A DNA stretch of 64,000 nucleotides from Neopusillimonas aromaticivorans (lineage in GTDB: Bacteria; Pseudomonadota; Gammaproteobacteria; Burkholderiales; Burkholderiaceae_B): positions 2,294,001 through 2,358,000 of the forward strand of contig NZ_CP128233.1 in assembly GCF_030344915.1 (NCBI RefSeq). The letters run 5' to 3'. Positions 27,617-37,355 of the stretch are shown here, one piece after another (the stretch's first letter is position 1; each line of letters opens with the position of its first letter). The translations under genes were made by a program, and so were the position numbers. Below the pieces are notes generated by a model. That model worked only from the letters and a program-made list of their open reading frames with translations. It did not search any database and was not told where the DNA came from.

Positions 27617-28582
27617 ACTGCTTCCGATAGGCCTGGGTGAAATGACCCAGGTGGCCGAACCCCCATTCAAGGGCTACCTGGGTCACATTGACCGTACTGC
27701 CCGCTTGCCGGGCTGTTAAAAGTGCATCACGTACTTTCTGAAGCCGCACAAGCCGGACATAACCCATGGGGCTGACGCCCCGATGTTCCTGGAACCCTTT
27801 GTACAAGCTGCGAGTGCTGATGTGTGCATATTGTGCGAGGTCTTGCACTGTGATGGGCTTGTGGCAATTGGCGTGAATATAGTCTTCGGCTCGGCGAATG
27901 TAGGGCAGCTCGGGTGTGGGTGTCGGGTTGGCCAGTGCTTCAGAGTAATTGTTGGGGTGACGGGTGAGGAGTGTGGTAGCCAGTAGTTGTTCGATTTGGC
28001 TGGTGACCATGCTGTGCTGGTTAGCGCCGGTGATGAACTGGCTGGTGGTCAGGAAGGCAATAAGCTGACGCCAGGCCAGCCCCCTTCCTTGTTAAGATCC
28101 ATGGCAAGCTGGAATTCGATGGTGCGGGGTAGGGCATGCCCTAGATAAGCTCCGCAGACAGATTCCAGAGCTTGACGCTGAAGTTTGATGATGAGTTTGT
28201 CGCAGATGCCCTGCCATTGCATGTGTACTGGTAAAGAAGGTGTCAGGACTGACGCCATGTTGGGGTTGCCGATAACAGTGTCGTTGCCACAGCGTATTTC
28301 GGCCTGTCCGGCCAAGGGGATTTGAACCAGCAGGAAGTCATCGAGGGTTTCGGGTTCGATGCAGACATTTGCGCCGTAGCGCAGCCGGTTAATCGATGCC
28401 GTACCCAGTGCGAGATGATCCATGTCGGCGTCAAGTTTTTGACGCTGGCCTTTTACGCCAAGGCGGTGCGGCTTGAAGATGCGCGCAACAGTGTCGCGAG
28501 TTTCTTCCAGGTCACTGGATTGAAAAAGGCGATACGTCGCCAGTTTTCCGACCAGTTCTGGTTCCGTGGGGAAGATGTCCAT
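27582..28582 (-). CDS. AraC family transcriptional regulator
   Basis: About 333 residues after repair at 28080-28084 (C5 for C6), which joins MDLNKEGG to LAWRQLIAFLTTSQF. The N-terminal domain is of the AraC-binding-like type (NVCIEPETLDDFLLVQIPLAG, VLTPSLPVHMQW). The C-terminal double helix-turn-helix is complete: ITVQDLAQYAHISTRSLYKG, GVSPMGYVRLVRL and VALEWGFGHLGHFTQAYRK. Convergent with, and overlapping, the FMO-like gene. The adjacent SDR/SDR/FMO cassette is the obvious candidate target, but its own promoter faces the empty region to the right. Confidence 0.88.
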
Positions 28583-29013
28583 GAGGGTCTCCGCAGAATT
28601 CAGGGCGAGCCGAGGAAGTTCATGCGTTGGAGTTAGTGGAACAGGGTAATGAAATCTGGGCTTGAGTCATCAGGTCATTGATTTTAAAGCGTCTCTGCTT
28701 GCATGACACTTAGGGCTAACACCGCTTTTGTAGGTATTTTTGCGTACGGTTTTTTAGGGGCTTGTCGGTGCTGTTCACGTTATCTCGTCTGCGCCTTGGT
28801 ATGGAAACAGTCTCACGCACCGTATTGTTGCGGTGCCGCACAAAATAGGTGCAATCCCTAAGTGTCTCTTGCTTGAATGTGGTGCACAATACGTTCCATG
28901 CAGGTGAGGAGACAAAGCTCTGCATGGGCAAAAAACTAAACCGGCACAGTCGGTAATAACAATACTTGTCGCTTACGGCAAGACGCAGTACTCATAAAAA
29001 CAAAAACTGCAAG
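28583..29013 (+). ncRNA. Gene-free region upstream of an orphan terminator; possible small RNA
   Basis: About 580 bases (28583-29161) between the AraC start and the Smr stop hold no convincing protein gene. On the plus strand, GGTGAGGAGA (28903-28912) precedes a 10-codon frame ATGGGCAAAAAACTAAACCG (28924 on), then a small hairpin CTTGTCGCTTACGGCAAG (28965-28982) and the terminator at 29014. There are also two GGTGCA-containing motifs near 28840-28890. This could be a small RNA, a leader peptide, or the remnant of a lost gene. No RNA family is recognised, and the 5' end is not defined. Confidence 0.3.
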
Positions 29014-29040
29014 AAGGCCAGCATCGTTGCTGGCCTTTTT
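29014..29040 (+). terminator. Orphan Rho-independent terminator
   Basis: AAGGCCAGCA (29014-29023), loop TCGT, TGCTGGCCTT (29028-29037) and then TTT. The T-run is on the plus strand, where no gene precedes it. It may also help to end the minus-strand Smr transcript 120 bases away, but it is less well formed in that direction. Confidence 0.75.
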
Positions 29041-29161
29041 GCGTTTCGGTGCCGTCTGTGGCGCTATCCCGGTGAATTCGCCGGTGTCGAAGGCGTCGCT
29101 GCCGTCTGATCAGACCCATCCCATCCAGTCAGGTCGGTCAGGCGATGTCTTGCGGGCGCAT

Positions 29162-29878
29162 TTATTTTTTCAGCAAAGCCTGTACGGCACCACTGCCACC
29201 GTTTTGTTCGCTGCATTCGGTATAGGCAAGAATGGCGTCAAATTGCGCCAGCCATCGTCTGACAACTTCTTTAAGCACCGGGGTACCGTCTTTTGATCCA
29301 TACCCTTTGCCATGAACCACCCGTATGCATTTCACGCCGTGAGTCAGGCACGATTGCAAAAACTGGTCGAGCCGTTCACGTGCTTGTTCCAGTGTTGCGC
29401 CATGCAGATCAAGGCTGGCCTCAACGGGCCATTTATCGCGTTTGAGGTTTTTGATGACGTCGGGGCCAAGACCGGGTTTCAGGTAGCTTTCCGGGTCGGT
29501 GCTGGCAGGGGCCGGGGTAAAAAGGTCGGAGACTGCTGGCCGTTGATCCGGATCAGCCCCTTGCGCCGCCGCGCGGCGACTGCGCAAAATGGCGTATGCC
29601 GCCATTGGAACGGGCGGCAAAACAGCCCGCCGCGTGTCTTTCAAAGGCTGTACGTAGCGCATGGTTTGGCGGAACAGCGTCTGGTCGTGGAGTGATAGGG
29701 GTTGTTCGCGCACGGCAGGCAACCCGGTGGCTGTTTTTGCCTGCCGGGAGCCTGCCGTGTTCAGACGGGCCTTGTTTTGCGTAGTTTGGGCGACGTTTTC
29801 TGAAACAGCGTTGGCGGCCGATTCTGCAGCAAGTTTGCGCAGTTTTTTAAGGTCGGCCAGCCCGGGCTTATTCGCCAC
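29162..29878 (-). CDS. Smr domain protein (MutS2 C-terminal-like nuclease domain)
   Basis: About 238 residues from a GTG start at 29878, preceded by GGAG and overlapping the trxB stop by 11 bases. Residues 1-130 are a basic, low-complexity region. The Smr domain (about 150-225) has its signature LDLHG, then HGVKCIRVVHGKGYGS with the conserved H-G-K-G. Smr domains nick or bind DNA or RNA. Downstream of trxB this is a common betaproteobacterial pair. The frame continues upstream antisense to trxB, but that part is not coding. Confidence 0.85.
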   Translation of the reverse strand: MANKPGLADLKKLRKLAAESAANAVSENVAQTTQNKARLNTAGSRQAKTATGLPAVREQPLSLHDQTLFRQTMRYVQPLKDTRRAVLPPVPMAAYAILRSRRAAAQGADPDQRPAVSDLFTPAPASTDPESYLKPGLGPDVIKNLKRDKWPVEASLDLHGATLEQARERLDQFLQSCLTHGVKCIRVVHGKGYGSKDGTPVLKEVVRRWLAQFDAILAYTECSEQNGGSGAVQALLKK

Positions 29879-30827
29879 TGTTCTCCAGCCAGCGCTGGGC
29901 GTCAAGGGCAGCCATACAGCCGGTGCCGGCACTGGTAATGGCCTGGCGATACACATGGTCTTGCACGTCGCCGGCGGCAAAGACGCCCGGCACAGAGGTT
30001 TGCGTGGCCATGCCGTTACGGCCGCCCTCAGTGATGATGTAGCCGTTTTCCATATCCAGTTGCCCGGCAAAGATGTCGGTATTGGGCTTGTGGCCAATGG
30101 CAATGAACGCACCTGTCACGGCCAGGTCTTCACGCTGACCCGTCTGATTGTTGCGGATCCGGACGCCGGTCACGCCGCTGTTGTCACCCAGCACTTCATC
30201 CAGTTCGCAGAATAATTTCAGGCGCATATTGCCGTTGTTGACCTTGTCCATCATTTTGTCGATCAGGATGGGTTCAGCGCGGAACTTGTCACGGCGATGA
30301 ATCACGGTTACGGTCTTGCAAATGTTTGACAGGTAAAGCGCTTCTTCGACGGCGGTATTGCCGCCGCCTACCACCACAACGTCCTGGTTCTTGTAAAAGA
30401 ACCCATCGCAGGTGGCGCAGCCCGAAACACCGCGCCCCATGAAGGCCTGTTCTGAGGGCAGCCCCAGGTATTGGGCCGACGCGCCCGTGGCGATGATCAG
30501 TGCGTCACAGGTGTACACCTCGCCGGAGTCGCCATTCAGGGTGAAAGGCCGCTTTGAAAGATCGACACTGGCGATGTGGTCATAAATGAATTCGGTGTTG
30601 AAGCGTTCGGCGTGTGCCTGGAAGCGCTGCATCAGGTCGGGGCCCTGGACCCCTTGTGCATCGGCGGGCCAGTTGTCGACGTCGGTCGTTGTCATGAGCT
30701 GGCCTCCTTGCTCAAGGCCTGTGATCAAGACCGGGTCAAGGTTGGCGCGTGCCGCATAAACGGCCGCCGTGTACCCCGCAGGGCCGGAACCGAGAATCAT
30801 TACTTTGGCGTGTTTTGCAGTCGTCAT
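29868..30827 (-). CDS. trxB: Thioredoxin-disulfide reductase
   Basis: Reduces thioredoxin with NADPH through FAD. 319 residues, intact. The FAD site is ILGSGPAGYTAAVYAAR, the redox-active pair is C-A-T-C (SGCATCDGFF) at about 142-145, the NADPH site is VVVGGGNTAVEEAL, and the C-terminal FAD contact is GVFAAGDVQDHVYRQ. It diverges from ftsK with a 44-base gap. Confidence 0.97.
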   Translation of the reverse strand: MTTAKHAKVMILGSGPAGYTAAVYAARANLDPVLITGLEQGGQLMTTTDVDNWPADAQGVQGPDLMQRFQAHAERFNTEFIYDHIASVDLSKRPFTLNGDSGEVYTCDALIIATGASAQYLGLPSEQAFMGRGVSGCATCDGFFYKNQDVVVVGGGNTAVEEALYLSNICKTVTVIHRRDKFRAEPILIDKMMDKVNNGNMRLKLFCELDEVLGDNSGVTGVRIRNNQTGQREDLAVTGAFIAIGHKPNTDIFAGQLDMENGYIITEGGRNGMATQTSVPGVFAAGDVQDHVYRQAITSAGTGCMAALDAQRWLENSGE

Positions 30828-30871
30828 CGCTGTTCATCCGAAATTAGTATGCGGCCAATTATAATGAGTCC

Positions 30872-33225
30872 ATGGCTCGAATATCTGCAGCTCCCAACCG
30901 GTCTTCACGCAATGTGCGCAACGGCCCGTCTCCTTTGCAAACCCGTATTGCGGGCTTGCTGCGCGAGGCGCGCTGGATCCTGTTCGCGGCCCTGGCGGCC
31001 TGGCTCGTTCTGGTGCTGGCCACCTGGTCAGCAACCGACCCGGCCTGGTCCCAGGCGGTGCCTTCAATGGTCACGCTCAACAAGGGCGGTACCCTGGGGG
31101 CGTACGTTGCCGATTTGCTGTTGTTCCTGTTTGGTTACTCAGCCTGGCTCTGGGTAGTTTTACTGGCATATCGCGTGGCGGTCGGGTTTTATCGTCTGAC
31201 CGGCTCTAACGTGCCGGATGACAGCAATGACCCTTTGCCTCGCGTGCGCTGGGAGGTCGGTATTGGTTTTGCCCTGATGTTCATGGGTTTGATGGGTACC
31301 GAGGCGATGCAGCTTACTCAAAGCTGGTCGTTTTTGCCGGCGGGTGCCGGAGGTGAACTGGGCAAATTGCTGGCGCGCGGGTTGTCGTATTCGCTGGGGG
31401 CAACGGGTAGTGCCTTGTTTTTACTGGTGCTGGTTGCTGTAGGCTCAAGCCTGTTCTTCCGTTTTTCCTGGCTCACGGTGTCCGAGCGTATCGGTTTTCA
31501 CTTCGAGCGTGTCGCCTTGTTCTTCTGGCGGCTTAAACTGGCTCACGACGATCGGCGTGTCGGGCAGGTAAAAAAGCCGAGCGTAAAGAAACCGTTCAAG
31601 CCAGGCAAGAGCAATTGGTCCACGACCAACCGGTTCGCATTGAACCGGCCATCACCACGGTGCCCAAGTCGGTTCGCGCTGAAAAAGAAAAACAGAAAGT
31701 GCTGTTTTCACCGGCGCCCGATCCGAACGCTTCCGGCGATTTGCCTGAAATCAGCTTGCTTGATCCAGTAACAGAATTGCCCGAGTCCGTTTCGCCTGAA
31801 ACGATCGAATTCACGTCGCGCCTGATTGAAAAGAAACTGTCTGACTTTGGGGTCAGTGTCACGGTGGTTTCCGCCCAGGCCGGGCCGGTTATTACCCGTT
31901 ACGAAATCGAACCGGCCACCGGGGTCAAAGGCAGCCAGATTGTCAATCTGGCCAAAGACCTCGCCCGGGCGCTCAGTCTGGTCAGCATCCGGGTGGTTGA
32001 AACCATTCCGGGCAAGAACCTGATGGGGCTCGAACTGCCCAATCCGCGCCGTCAGATGGTCAAGCTCTCCGAAATCATCGGGTCGCAAACGTACCATGCG
32101 GCCGGGTCCGCGTTAACCGTGGCGTTGGGCAAAGATATTGCCGGCAACCCGATAGTGGCCGATCTGGCCAAAATGCCGCATGTGCTGGTGGCCGGAACAA
32201 CCGGCTCGGGCAAGTCAGTGGGGATCAACGCCATGATTCTGTCCTTGCTGTACAAGGCCGACGCCAGCCAGACCCGTCTTATTCTGATTGATCCCAAGAT
32301 GCTCGAAATGAGCATCTACGAAGACATCCCCCATTTGCTGGCACCGGTCGTTACCGACATGCGCCATGCCGCCAACGCCCTGAACTGGTGCGTTGGCGAA
32401 ATGGAAAAGCGCTACAAGCTGCTTAGCAAGCTGGGTGTGCGCAACCTGGCGGGTTACAACGCCAAAATCCGCGAAGCGGAAAGCCGGGACGACGTCATTC
32501 CCAACCCGTTCTCGCTAACGCCCGATGCGCCCGAGCCACTGTCCACTTTGCCGCATATTGTTGTGGTTATCGACGAGCTGGCCGACTTGATGATGGTGGT
32601 GGGCAAGAAGGTCGAAGAGCTGATCGCGCGGCTGGCCCAGAAGGCTCGGGCCGCAGGTATTCACCTGATTCTCGCCACGCAACGTCCCAGCGTTGATGTC
32701 ATCACCGGCCTGATCAAGGCCAACATTCCTACCCGTATTGCGTTTCAGGTGTCGTCCAAGATTGATTCTCGCACCATTCTTGACCAGATGGGGGCTGAAA
32801 GCCTGTTAGGTATGGGCGACATGTTGTACATGCCACCCGGTTCGGGTTTGCCGGTGCGGGTGCACGGGGCCTTTGTCAGCGACGACGAAGTGCATCGTGT
32901 GGTTGAAAAGCTGAAAGCGCAAGGGGAACCAAATTACATTGAAGGTGTCCTTGAAGGTGGGGTTGAGGGTGAAACCGGCGACGGTGTCAGCGCGGTCACT
33001 GGTTTTGCCGATGCCGAATCCGACCCGCTTTATGACCAGGCCGTGCAAGTCATTCTCAAGAACCGTCGTGCGTCCATCTCGTCGGTTCAACGGCACCTGC
33101 GCATTGGTTATAACCGGGCCGCGCGCTTGCTCGAACAAATGGAGCAAGCCGGTCTGGTGTCGGCCATGCAATCCAACGGCAACCGCGATATTCTTGTGCA
33201 GGGCGAGGCCGGCGGCGCCGACTAA
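30872..33225 (+). CDS. ftsK: DNA translocase FtsK
   Basis: Septal DNA pump that clears and resolves chromosome ends at division. About 784 residues after repair at 31570-31575 (A6 for A7). Four membrane segments occupy about residues 30-210. The linker is short and Lys/Glu rich. The motor domain has Walker A GTTGSGKSVGINAM, Walker B VVVIDELADLMMV and ATQRPSVDVITG. The C-terminal gamma winged helix (RASISSVQRHLRIGYNRAAR) reads KOPS sites. Member of the conserved ftsK-lolA-rarA-serS run. Confidence 0.96.
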
Positions 33226-33309
33226 CGGCCCGACGCGGTTTGCGTGTGTCTGGCGGGCTCCCTTTATTGCATTTTTCGGTCGAGTTTTCTTCTTGATATC
33301 GTACGGGCC

Positions 33310-33937
33310 ATGATCAAAAAATTTCCATGCTTGTCGCAAGCCTTATGTTGGGGGCCGTACCGTTGTTGGCGGCTGCATCTACGGCCGAGGCCCAGTTGCG
33401 TCACTTTATTGAAAACGTAACGTCGGCCAGCGGCCAGTTCCAGCAACACACCGTGGCCGTCCAGGGCGTGGCAAACCGGCGCAAACCGGTGATTTTTCGT
33501 TTCAGCGACCAGGCAAGTTTCGCTGGATGGTACAAAAACCCTTCGAGCAACTTATTGTTTCCGATGGCCGGCAGGTCATGCAATATGATCCAGATCTGGC
33601 TCAGGTGACACAGCGCAGTGTTGACCAGTCCATTGGTGCATCACCGGCGGCCATCTTGTTTGGATCGGGTTCGCTTGACGAGTCATTCCAGCTTAGCGCC
33701 CTGGCTGACCGCGATGGTCTGGCCTGGTTGCGAGCGACGCCGCGCGGTGCAGATGCGGGTTTCAAGTACGTTGATATGGCCTTTGACAATAACTTGCCCG
33801 CCCGGCTCGAACTGCTCGATGCGTTCGGGCAAACCACGGTCATTGAACTGGGTAAAGTCTCGGTCAATCCGACGTTGCCGGCATCCGAGTTCCGGTTTGT
33901 TGCCCCGGCAGGTGTCGACGTGGTCAAGCTGCAATGA
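33310..33937 (+). CDS. lolA: Outer-membrane lipoprotein carrier protein LolA
   Basis: Periplasmic chaperone that takes lipoproteins from LolCDE to LolB. About 209 residues after two repairs. At 33316-33321 (A6 for A7) the start MIKK joins SMLVASLMLGAVPLLAAAS, giving a signal peptide. Near 33478 (GG for GGG) the frame switches so that the family motif GDFSFQRPGKFRW appears, followed by PFEQLIVSDGRQVMQYD and PARLELLDAFGQ. The start at 33310 is 84 bases after the ftsK stop. Length and order are normal for the family. Confidence 0.93.
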
Positions 33938-33976
33938 TCATCGCCGCCGTTTTTGTCATTCAGCGTGGTGATAGCC

Positions 33977-35274
33977 GTGGCTGACCTGTTTTCCCAAGAG
34001 CCTGCCGCACCGCTGGCCGAGTTGCTACGGCCTCAACGGCTGGATGACGTCATTGGTCAATCACATTTGCTTGGCGAGGGCAAGCCTCTGCGTCTGGCGT
34101 TTCAGTCAGGCAAACCGCATTCGATGATTTTCTGGGGGCCGCCGGGGGTGGGTAAAACCACGCTGGCGCGTCTGACGGCGACGGCATTCGACTGCGAATT
34201 TATTGCCTTGTCGGCGGTTTTTTCCGGGGTCAAGGATATTCGGGCGGCCATGGAGCAAGCCCAGCACAACCTCGCCCTGGGCAGGCACACCATCTTGTTT
34301 GTTGACGAGATTCACCGTTTCAACAAATCACAGCAAGACGCTTTGCTGCCCTACGCCGAAAGCGGGCTGGTGACGTTCATTGGCGCCACCACCGAAAACC
34401 CTCGTTCGAGGTCAATTCTGCGTTGCTGTCGCGCGCTCAGGTGTATGTCCTGCAATCGCTGGGCGACGATGATTTGAAACAGTTGGTGACGCGCGCCCGT
34501 CAGCAGGCGCTGCAGGGGCTGGAATTCGACGAGGTTGCGGTGGATACGCTGGTGGGCTATGCCGATGGCGATGCCCGGCGGTTGCTGAACCTTCTGGAGC
34601 AGTGTCACACCGCTGCCGGTGCCAGTGGTGTTACCCGCATCGATGCGGCGTTTATCCAGAGCGCGCTCACCTTGAACAGCCGCCGTTTCGACAAAGGCGG
34701 TGATAATTTCTATGACCAGATCTCAGCGCTGCATAAATCGGTTCGTGGCTCGCACCCTGATGCGGCGCTGTATTGGCTGACACGCATGCTCGATGGCGGT
34801 GCTGACCCGCGCTATCTGGCGCGTCGTATTGTGCGTATGGCTTGGGAAGACATTGGTCTGGCAGACCCGCGCGCCTTGCAAATAGCCAATGATGCGGCGG
34901 ATACGTTTGAACGGCTGGGTAGCCCCGAGGGCGAACTGGCGTTGGGTCAGGCTGTTATCTATCTGGCGGTTGCCGCCAAAAGCAACGCTGGCTACAACGC
35001 CTGGAATCAGGCACGCGCGTTCGTGAAGAAAGATAAAAGCCGCGAGGTGCCGGTACATTTGCGCAATGCCCCGACGAAACTCATGAAAGAGCTGGGCTAT
35101 GGGCACGAGTATCGCTACGCCCACGACGAACCCAATGCCTATGCGGCCGGTGAAACCTATTTGCCGGACGGCATGCCCGAGCCAGGGTGGTACCAGCCGG
35201 TACCTCGTGGTCTTGAAATCAAGATTGCCGAAAAGCTTGCCCTGTTGCGCAAGTGGGATGACGACGCGAGGTGA
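33977..35274 (+). CDS. rarA: Replication-associated recombination protein RarA (MgsA), AAA+ ATPase
   Basis: Clamp-loader-like ATPase acting at stalled forks. About 432 residues after repair at 34399-34401 (CCC for CCCC), which restores TTENPSFEVNSALLSRA. Walker A is WGPPGVGKTT, Walker B LFVDEIHRFNKSQQD. The C-terminal part has RRIVRMAWEDIGLADPRA and PVHLRNAPTKLMKELGYG, diagnostic for the family. A GTG at 33977 giving VADLFSQEPAAPLAELLRP is the likely start; an upstream in-frame ATG at 33953 is possible. Confidence 0.94.
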
Positions 35275-35394
35275 TTGAGATGTCATACCGTGATCTGCCA
35301 AGGTAAAGCGCCGCCAGCGTCTGCAACGGGTAAAATCCCTTGTGCCTGTTCCCGTAAAATCCCACAGTTCCCATTTTCTTTTATTTGGTTGATT

Positions 35395-36735
35395 ATGTTA
35401 GACCCCAATCAGTTACGCAAAGATCTGCCCAGCGTGGTCAGTGCCCTGGCACGTCGCGGTGTTGAGTTTGACACCGACCGTTTTGCCCAGCTAGAAGCGC
35501 GGCGCAAGGCAGTCCAGGTCGAGACCGAAAATCTGCAGGCGCGCCGCAATGCCGTCGCCAAGCTGGTTGGGCAACTCAAGTCCCGCGGTGAAGATGCATC
35601 AAAAGAGCTGGCTGAAGCCCAGGCCATCCCCGAGCAGCTTAAAGCCCTTGAAAATGATCTGGCCGCAATCCAGTCTGAATTAAGCGACTGGCTCATGACC
35701 CTTCCGAACCTGCCGCACGCCAGCGTACCTGAAGGAAAGTCGTCTGACGATAACGTTGAGGTCCGTCGTTGGGTACCGGGTCCTGTGGATGCACAGGGCA
35801 ACCCGGCGCCGCTGCCGTTTGAGCCCAAAGACCACGTCACGCTGGGCGAACCTTTGGGGCTTGATTTTGAATCGGCTCGCAAGCTGGCGGGTTCACGTTT
35901 CATGATGTTGCGCGGGGCCGCAGCGCGTTTGCACCGTGCCACAGCCCAGTTCATGCTTGACCTGCAAAGCGAGACGCACGGTTACACCGAATGCTACACC
36001 CCGTATATCGTGAACAGTTCAACCTTGTTTGGTACCGGGCAGTTGCCAAAGTTCAAAGACGATATGTTCTGGGTGACCAAGGGCGGCCAGGACAAAGAGC
36101 CGCAGGTAGATGAAAATGGTAACCCGGTCGAAAAAGAAGACCTGTATCTGATTTCAACCTCGGAAATCACGTTGGCCGGTTCCATGCGCGACACCATCAC
36201 GCCGCTGGCTGATCTGCCTATCAAAATGACCGCGCATACCCCGTGCTTCCGTTCGGAAGCGGGCAGTGGCGGGCGCGATGTCCGTGGTGTTATTCGCCAG
36301 CATCAGTTCGACAAGGTTGAATTGGTACAAGTGGTGCACCCTGACGAGTCCTATAACGCGCTTGAAGAGATGGTGGGCCACGCCGAAGCCGTGCTGCAAA
36401 AGCTCGGCCTGCCGTATCGGGTTATGTTGCTGTGCGGGGGTGACATGGGCTTTGGCGCTGCCAAAACCTACGACCTTGAGGTCTGGCTGCCGGCCCAGAA
36501 TACCTGGCGTGAAATTTCGTCAGTGTCCAATTGCGAAGCGTTCCAGGCGCGTCGTTTGCAAGCCCGTTACCGCCCTGAAAAGGGCAAGCCCGAATACCTG
36601 CATACCCTGAATGGTTCGGGGCTGGCTGTTGGCCGCGCTCTGGTGGCTATTGTTGAAAATTATCAACAGGAAGACGGCAGCGTCGTTGTACCCGAAGCGC
36701 TACGACCTTATATGGGCGGTATCGAACGCCTGTAA
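35395..36735 (+). CDS. serS: Serine--tRNA ligase
   Basis: Class II synthetase charging tRNA-Ser. 446 residues, intact. The start at 35395 gives MLDPNQLRKDLPSVVSAL, followed by the long antiparallel coiled-coil arm (about 30-100) that holds the long variable arm of tRNA-Ser. Catalytic core: motif 1 region, TSEITLAGSM, motif 2 FRSEAGSGGRDVRGVIRQHQ and motif 3 GSGLAVGRALVAIVEN. The 120 bases upstream are in the same frame but show no similarity. It ends the ftsK-lolA-rarA-serS run. Confidence 0.97.
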   Translation: MLDPNQLRKDLPSVVSALARRGVEFDTDRFAQLEARRKAVQVETENLQARRNAVAKLVGQLKSRGEDASKELAEAQAIPEQLKALENDLAAIQSELSDWLMTLPNLPHASVPEGKSSDDNVEVRRWVPGPVDAQGNPAPLPFEPKDHVTLGEPLGLDFESARKLAGSRFMMLRGAAARLHRATAQFMLDLQSETHGYTECYTPYIVNSSTLFGTGQLPKFKDDMFWVTKGGQDKEPQVDENGNPVEKEDLYLISTSEITLAGSMRDTITPLADLPIKMTAHTPCFRSEAGSGGRDVRGVIRQHQFDKVELVQVVHPDESYNALEEMVGHAEAVLQKLGLPYRVMLLCGGDMGFGAAKTYDLEVWLPAQNTWREISSVSNCEAFQARRLQARYRPEKGKPEYLHTLNGSGLAVGRALVAIVENYQQEDGSVVVPEALRPYMGGIERL

Positions 36736-36743
36736 GCGCTCGT

Positions 36744-36767
36744 GGCACCGCGATCAGTCGCGGTGCC
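36744..36767. terminator. Hairpin shared by serS and the convergent small gene
   Basis: GGCACCGCGA (36744-36753) pairs with TCGCGGTGCC (36758-36767) around TCAG. The loop contains the stop codon of the minus-strand gene and the stem starts 8 bases after serS. It has no T-run, so its strength as a terminator is doubtful. Confidence 0.55.
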
Positions 36768-37107
36768 GGCCCCGGTTGTGGTGCTTGCCGCCTTTATGGC
36801 GAGAACCGCGGTGGAAGTCGCGCCGGTTATCATGCCGGTCGTAGGAGCGGCCATAGGGGCGGTCATAACCACGGGCATCACCGTACCAGCGTCTTTCGGG
36901 TACCACAATGACGCGGGGTTCGGTAACAATTACGCGTGGCGAGTGCGTGTGCGCCGGCCGGTGGTAATGGCCATGACGCGGGTGGTTTGGCGTCGAGTAG
37001 ATCATGCCGGGTACACCGATACCGATATTGATATCAATATCGGCGTGTGCGAGGGCCGCGCCTGCAAGCCCGAACAAGGCTGCAGCGATAACGAGCATGC
37101 GTTTCAT
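36754..37107 (-). CDS. Small secreted His/Arg-rich protein, unknown function
   Basis: 117 residues. A clear signal peptide (MKRMLVIAAALFGLAGAALAHA) is followed by DIDINIGIGVPGMIYS and then a very basic tail rich in His, Arg, Tyr and Gly (HPRHGHYHRPAHTH, later DRHDNRRDFHRG and KGGKHHNRGRHRD). The composition suggests metal or polyanion binding in the periplasm. I do not recognise a named family. Similar short secreted basic proteins are common in Burkholderiales. Convergent with serS. Confidence 0.65.
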   Translation of the reverse strand: MKRMLVIAAALFGLAGAALAHADIDINIGIGVPGMIYSTPNHPRHGHYHRPAHTHSPRVIVTEPRVIVVPERRWYGDARGYDRPYGRSYDRHDNRRDFHRGSRHKGGKHHNRGRHRD

Positions 37108-37249
37108 CAGGAAATCCAGGTTGCTGTAAACATTGCCTATTGTGGCAAGACTGTCGGCTAAAAGGTGTAAACGTAATCGACTGAAATGCTTCGAATAGCA
37201 TCTGTTGTGTCAATGACGCGGTAGTTGCAAATTATTTTCCCGATTTTGC

Positions 37250-37268
37250 ATATTTCTTTATGAAATAT
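37250..37268 (+). promoter_or_regulatory. AT-rich dyad upstream of the sulfur operon promoter
   Basis: ATATTTC-TTTAT-GAAATAT is a perfect 7-bp inverted repeat with a 5-base centre, lying just before the -35 box at 37274. Sulfide- and persulfide-responsive ArsR-type repressors (BigR/SqrR) use AT-rich dyads of this general kind. The regulator itself is not in this window, so the assignment is inference. Confidence 0.45.
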
Positions 37269-37273
37269 AAGAA

Positions 37274-37302
37274 TTGAAATTTATTATTTTCAGAATTATA
37301 AA
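37274..37302 (+). promoter_or_regulatory. Sigma-70 promoter of the sulfur operon
   Basis: TTGAAA at 37274-37279 and TATAAA at 37297-37302 with exactly 17 bases between. The region 37240-37310 is far more AT-rich than its surroundings. The expected start near 37309 gives a leader of about 47 bases to the cytochrome gene. Confidence 0.7.
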
Positions 37303-37355
37303 AATTTGGATAGCATCACGCTATTCCTTTAATTTTCTGAACATACGGAATATCC

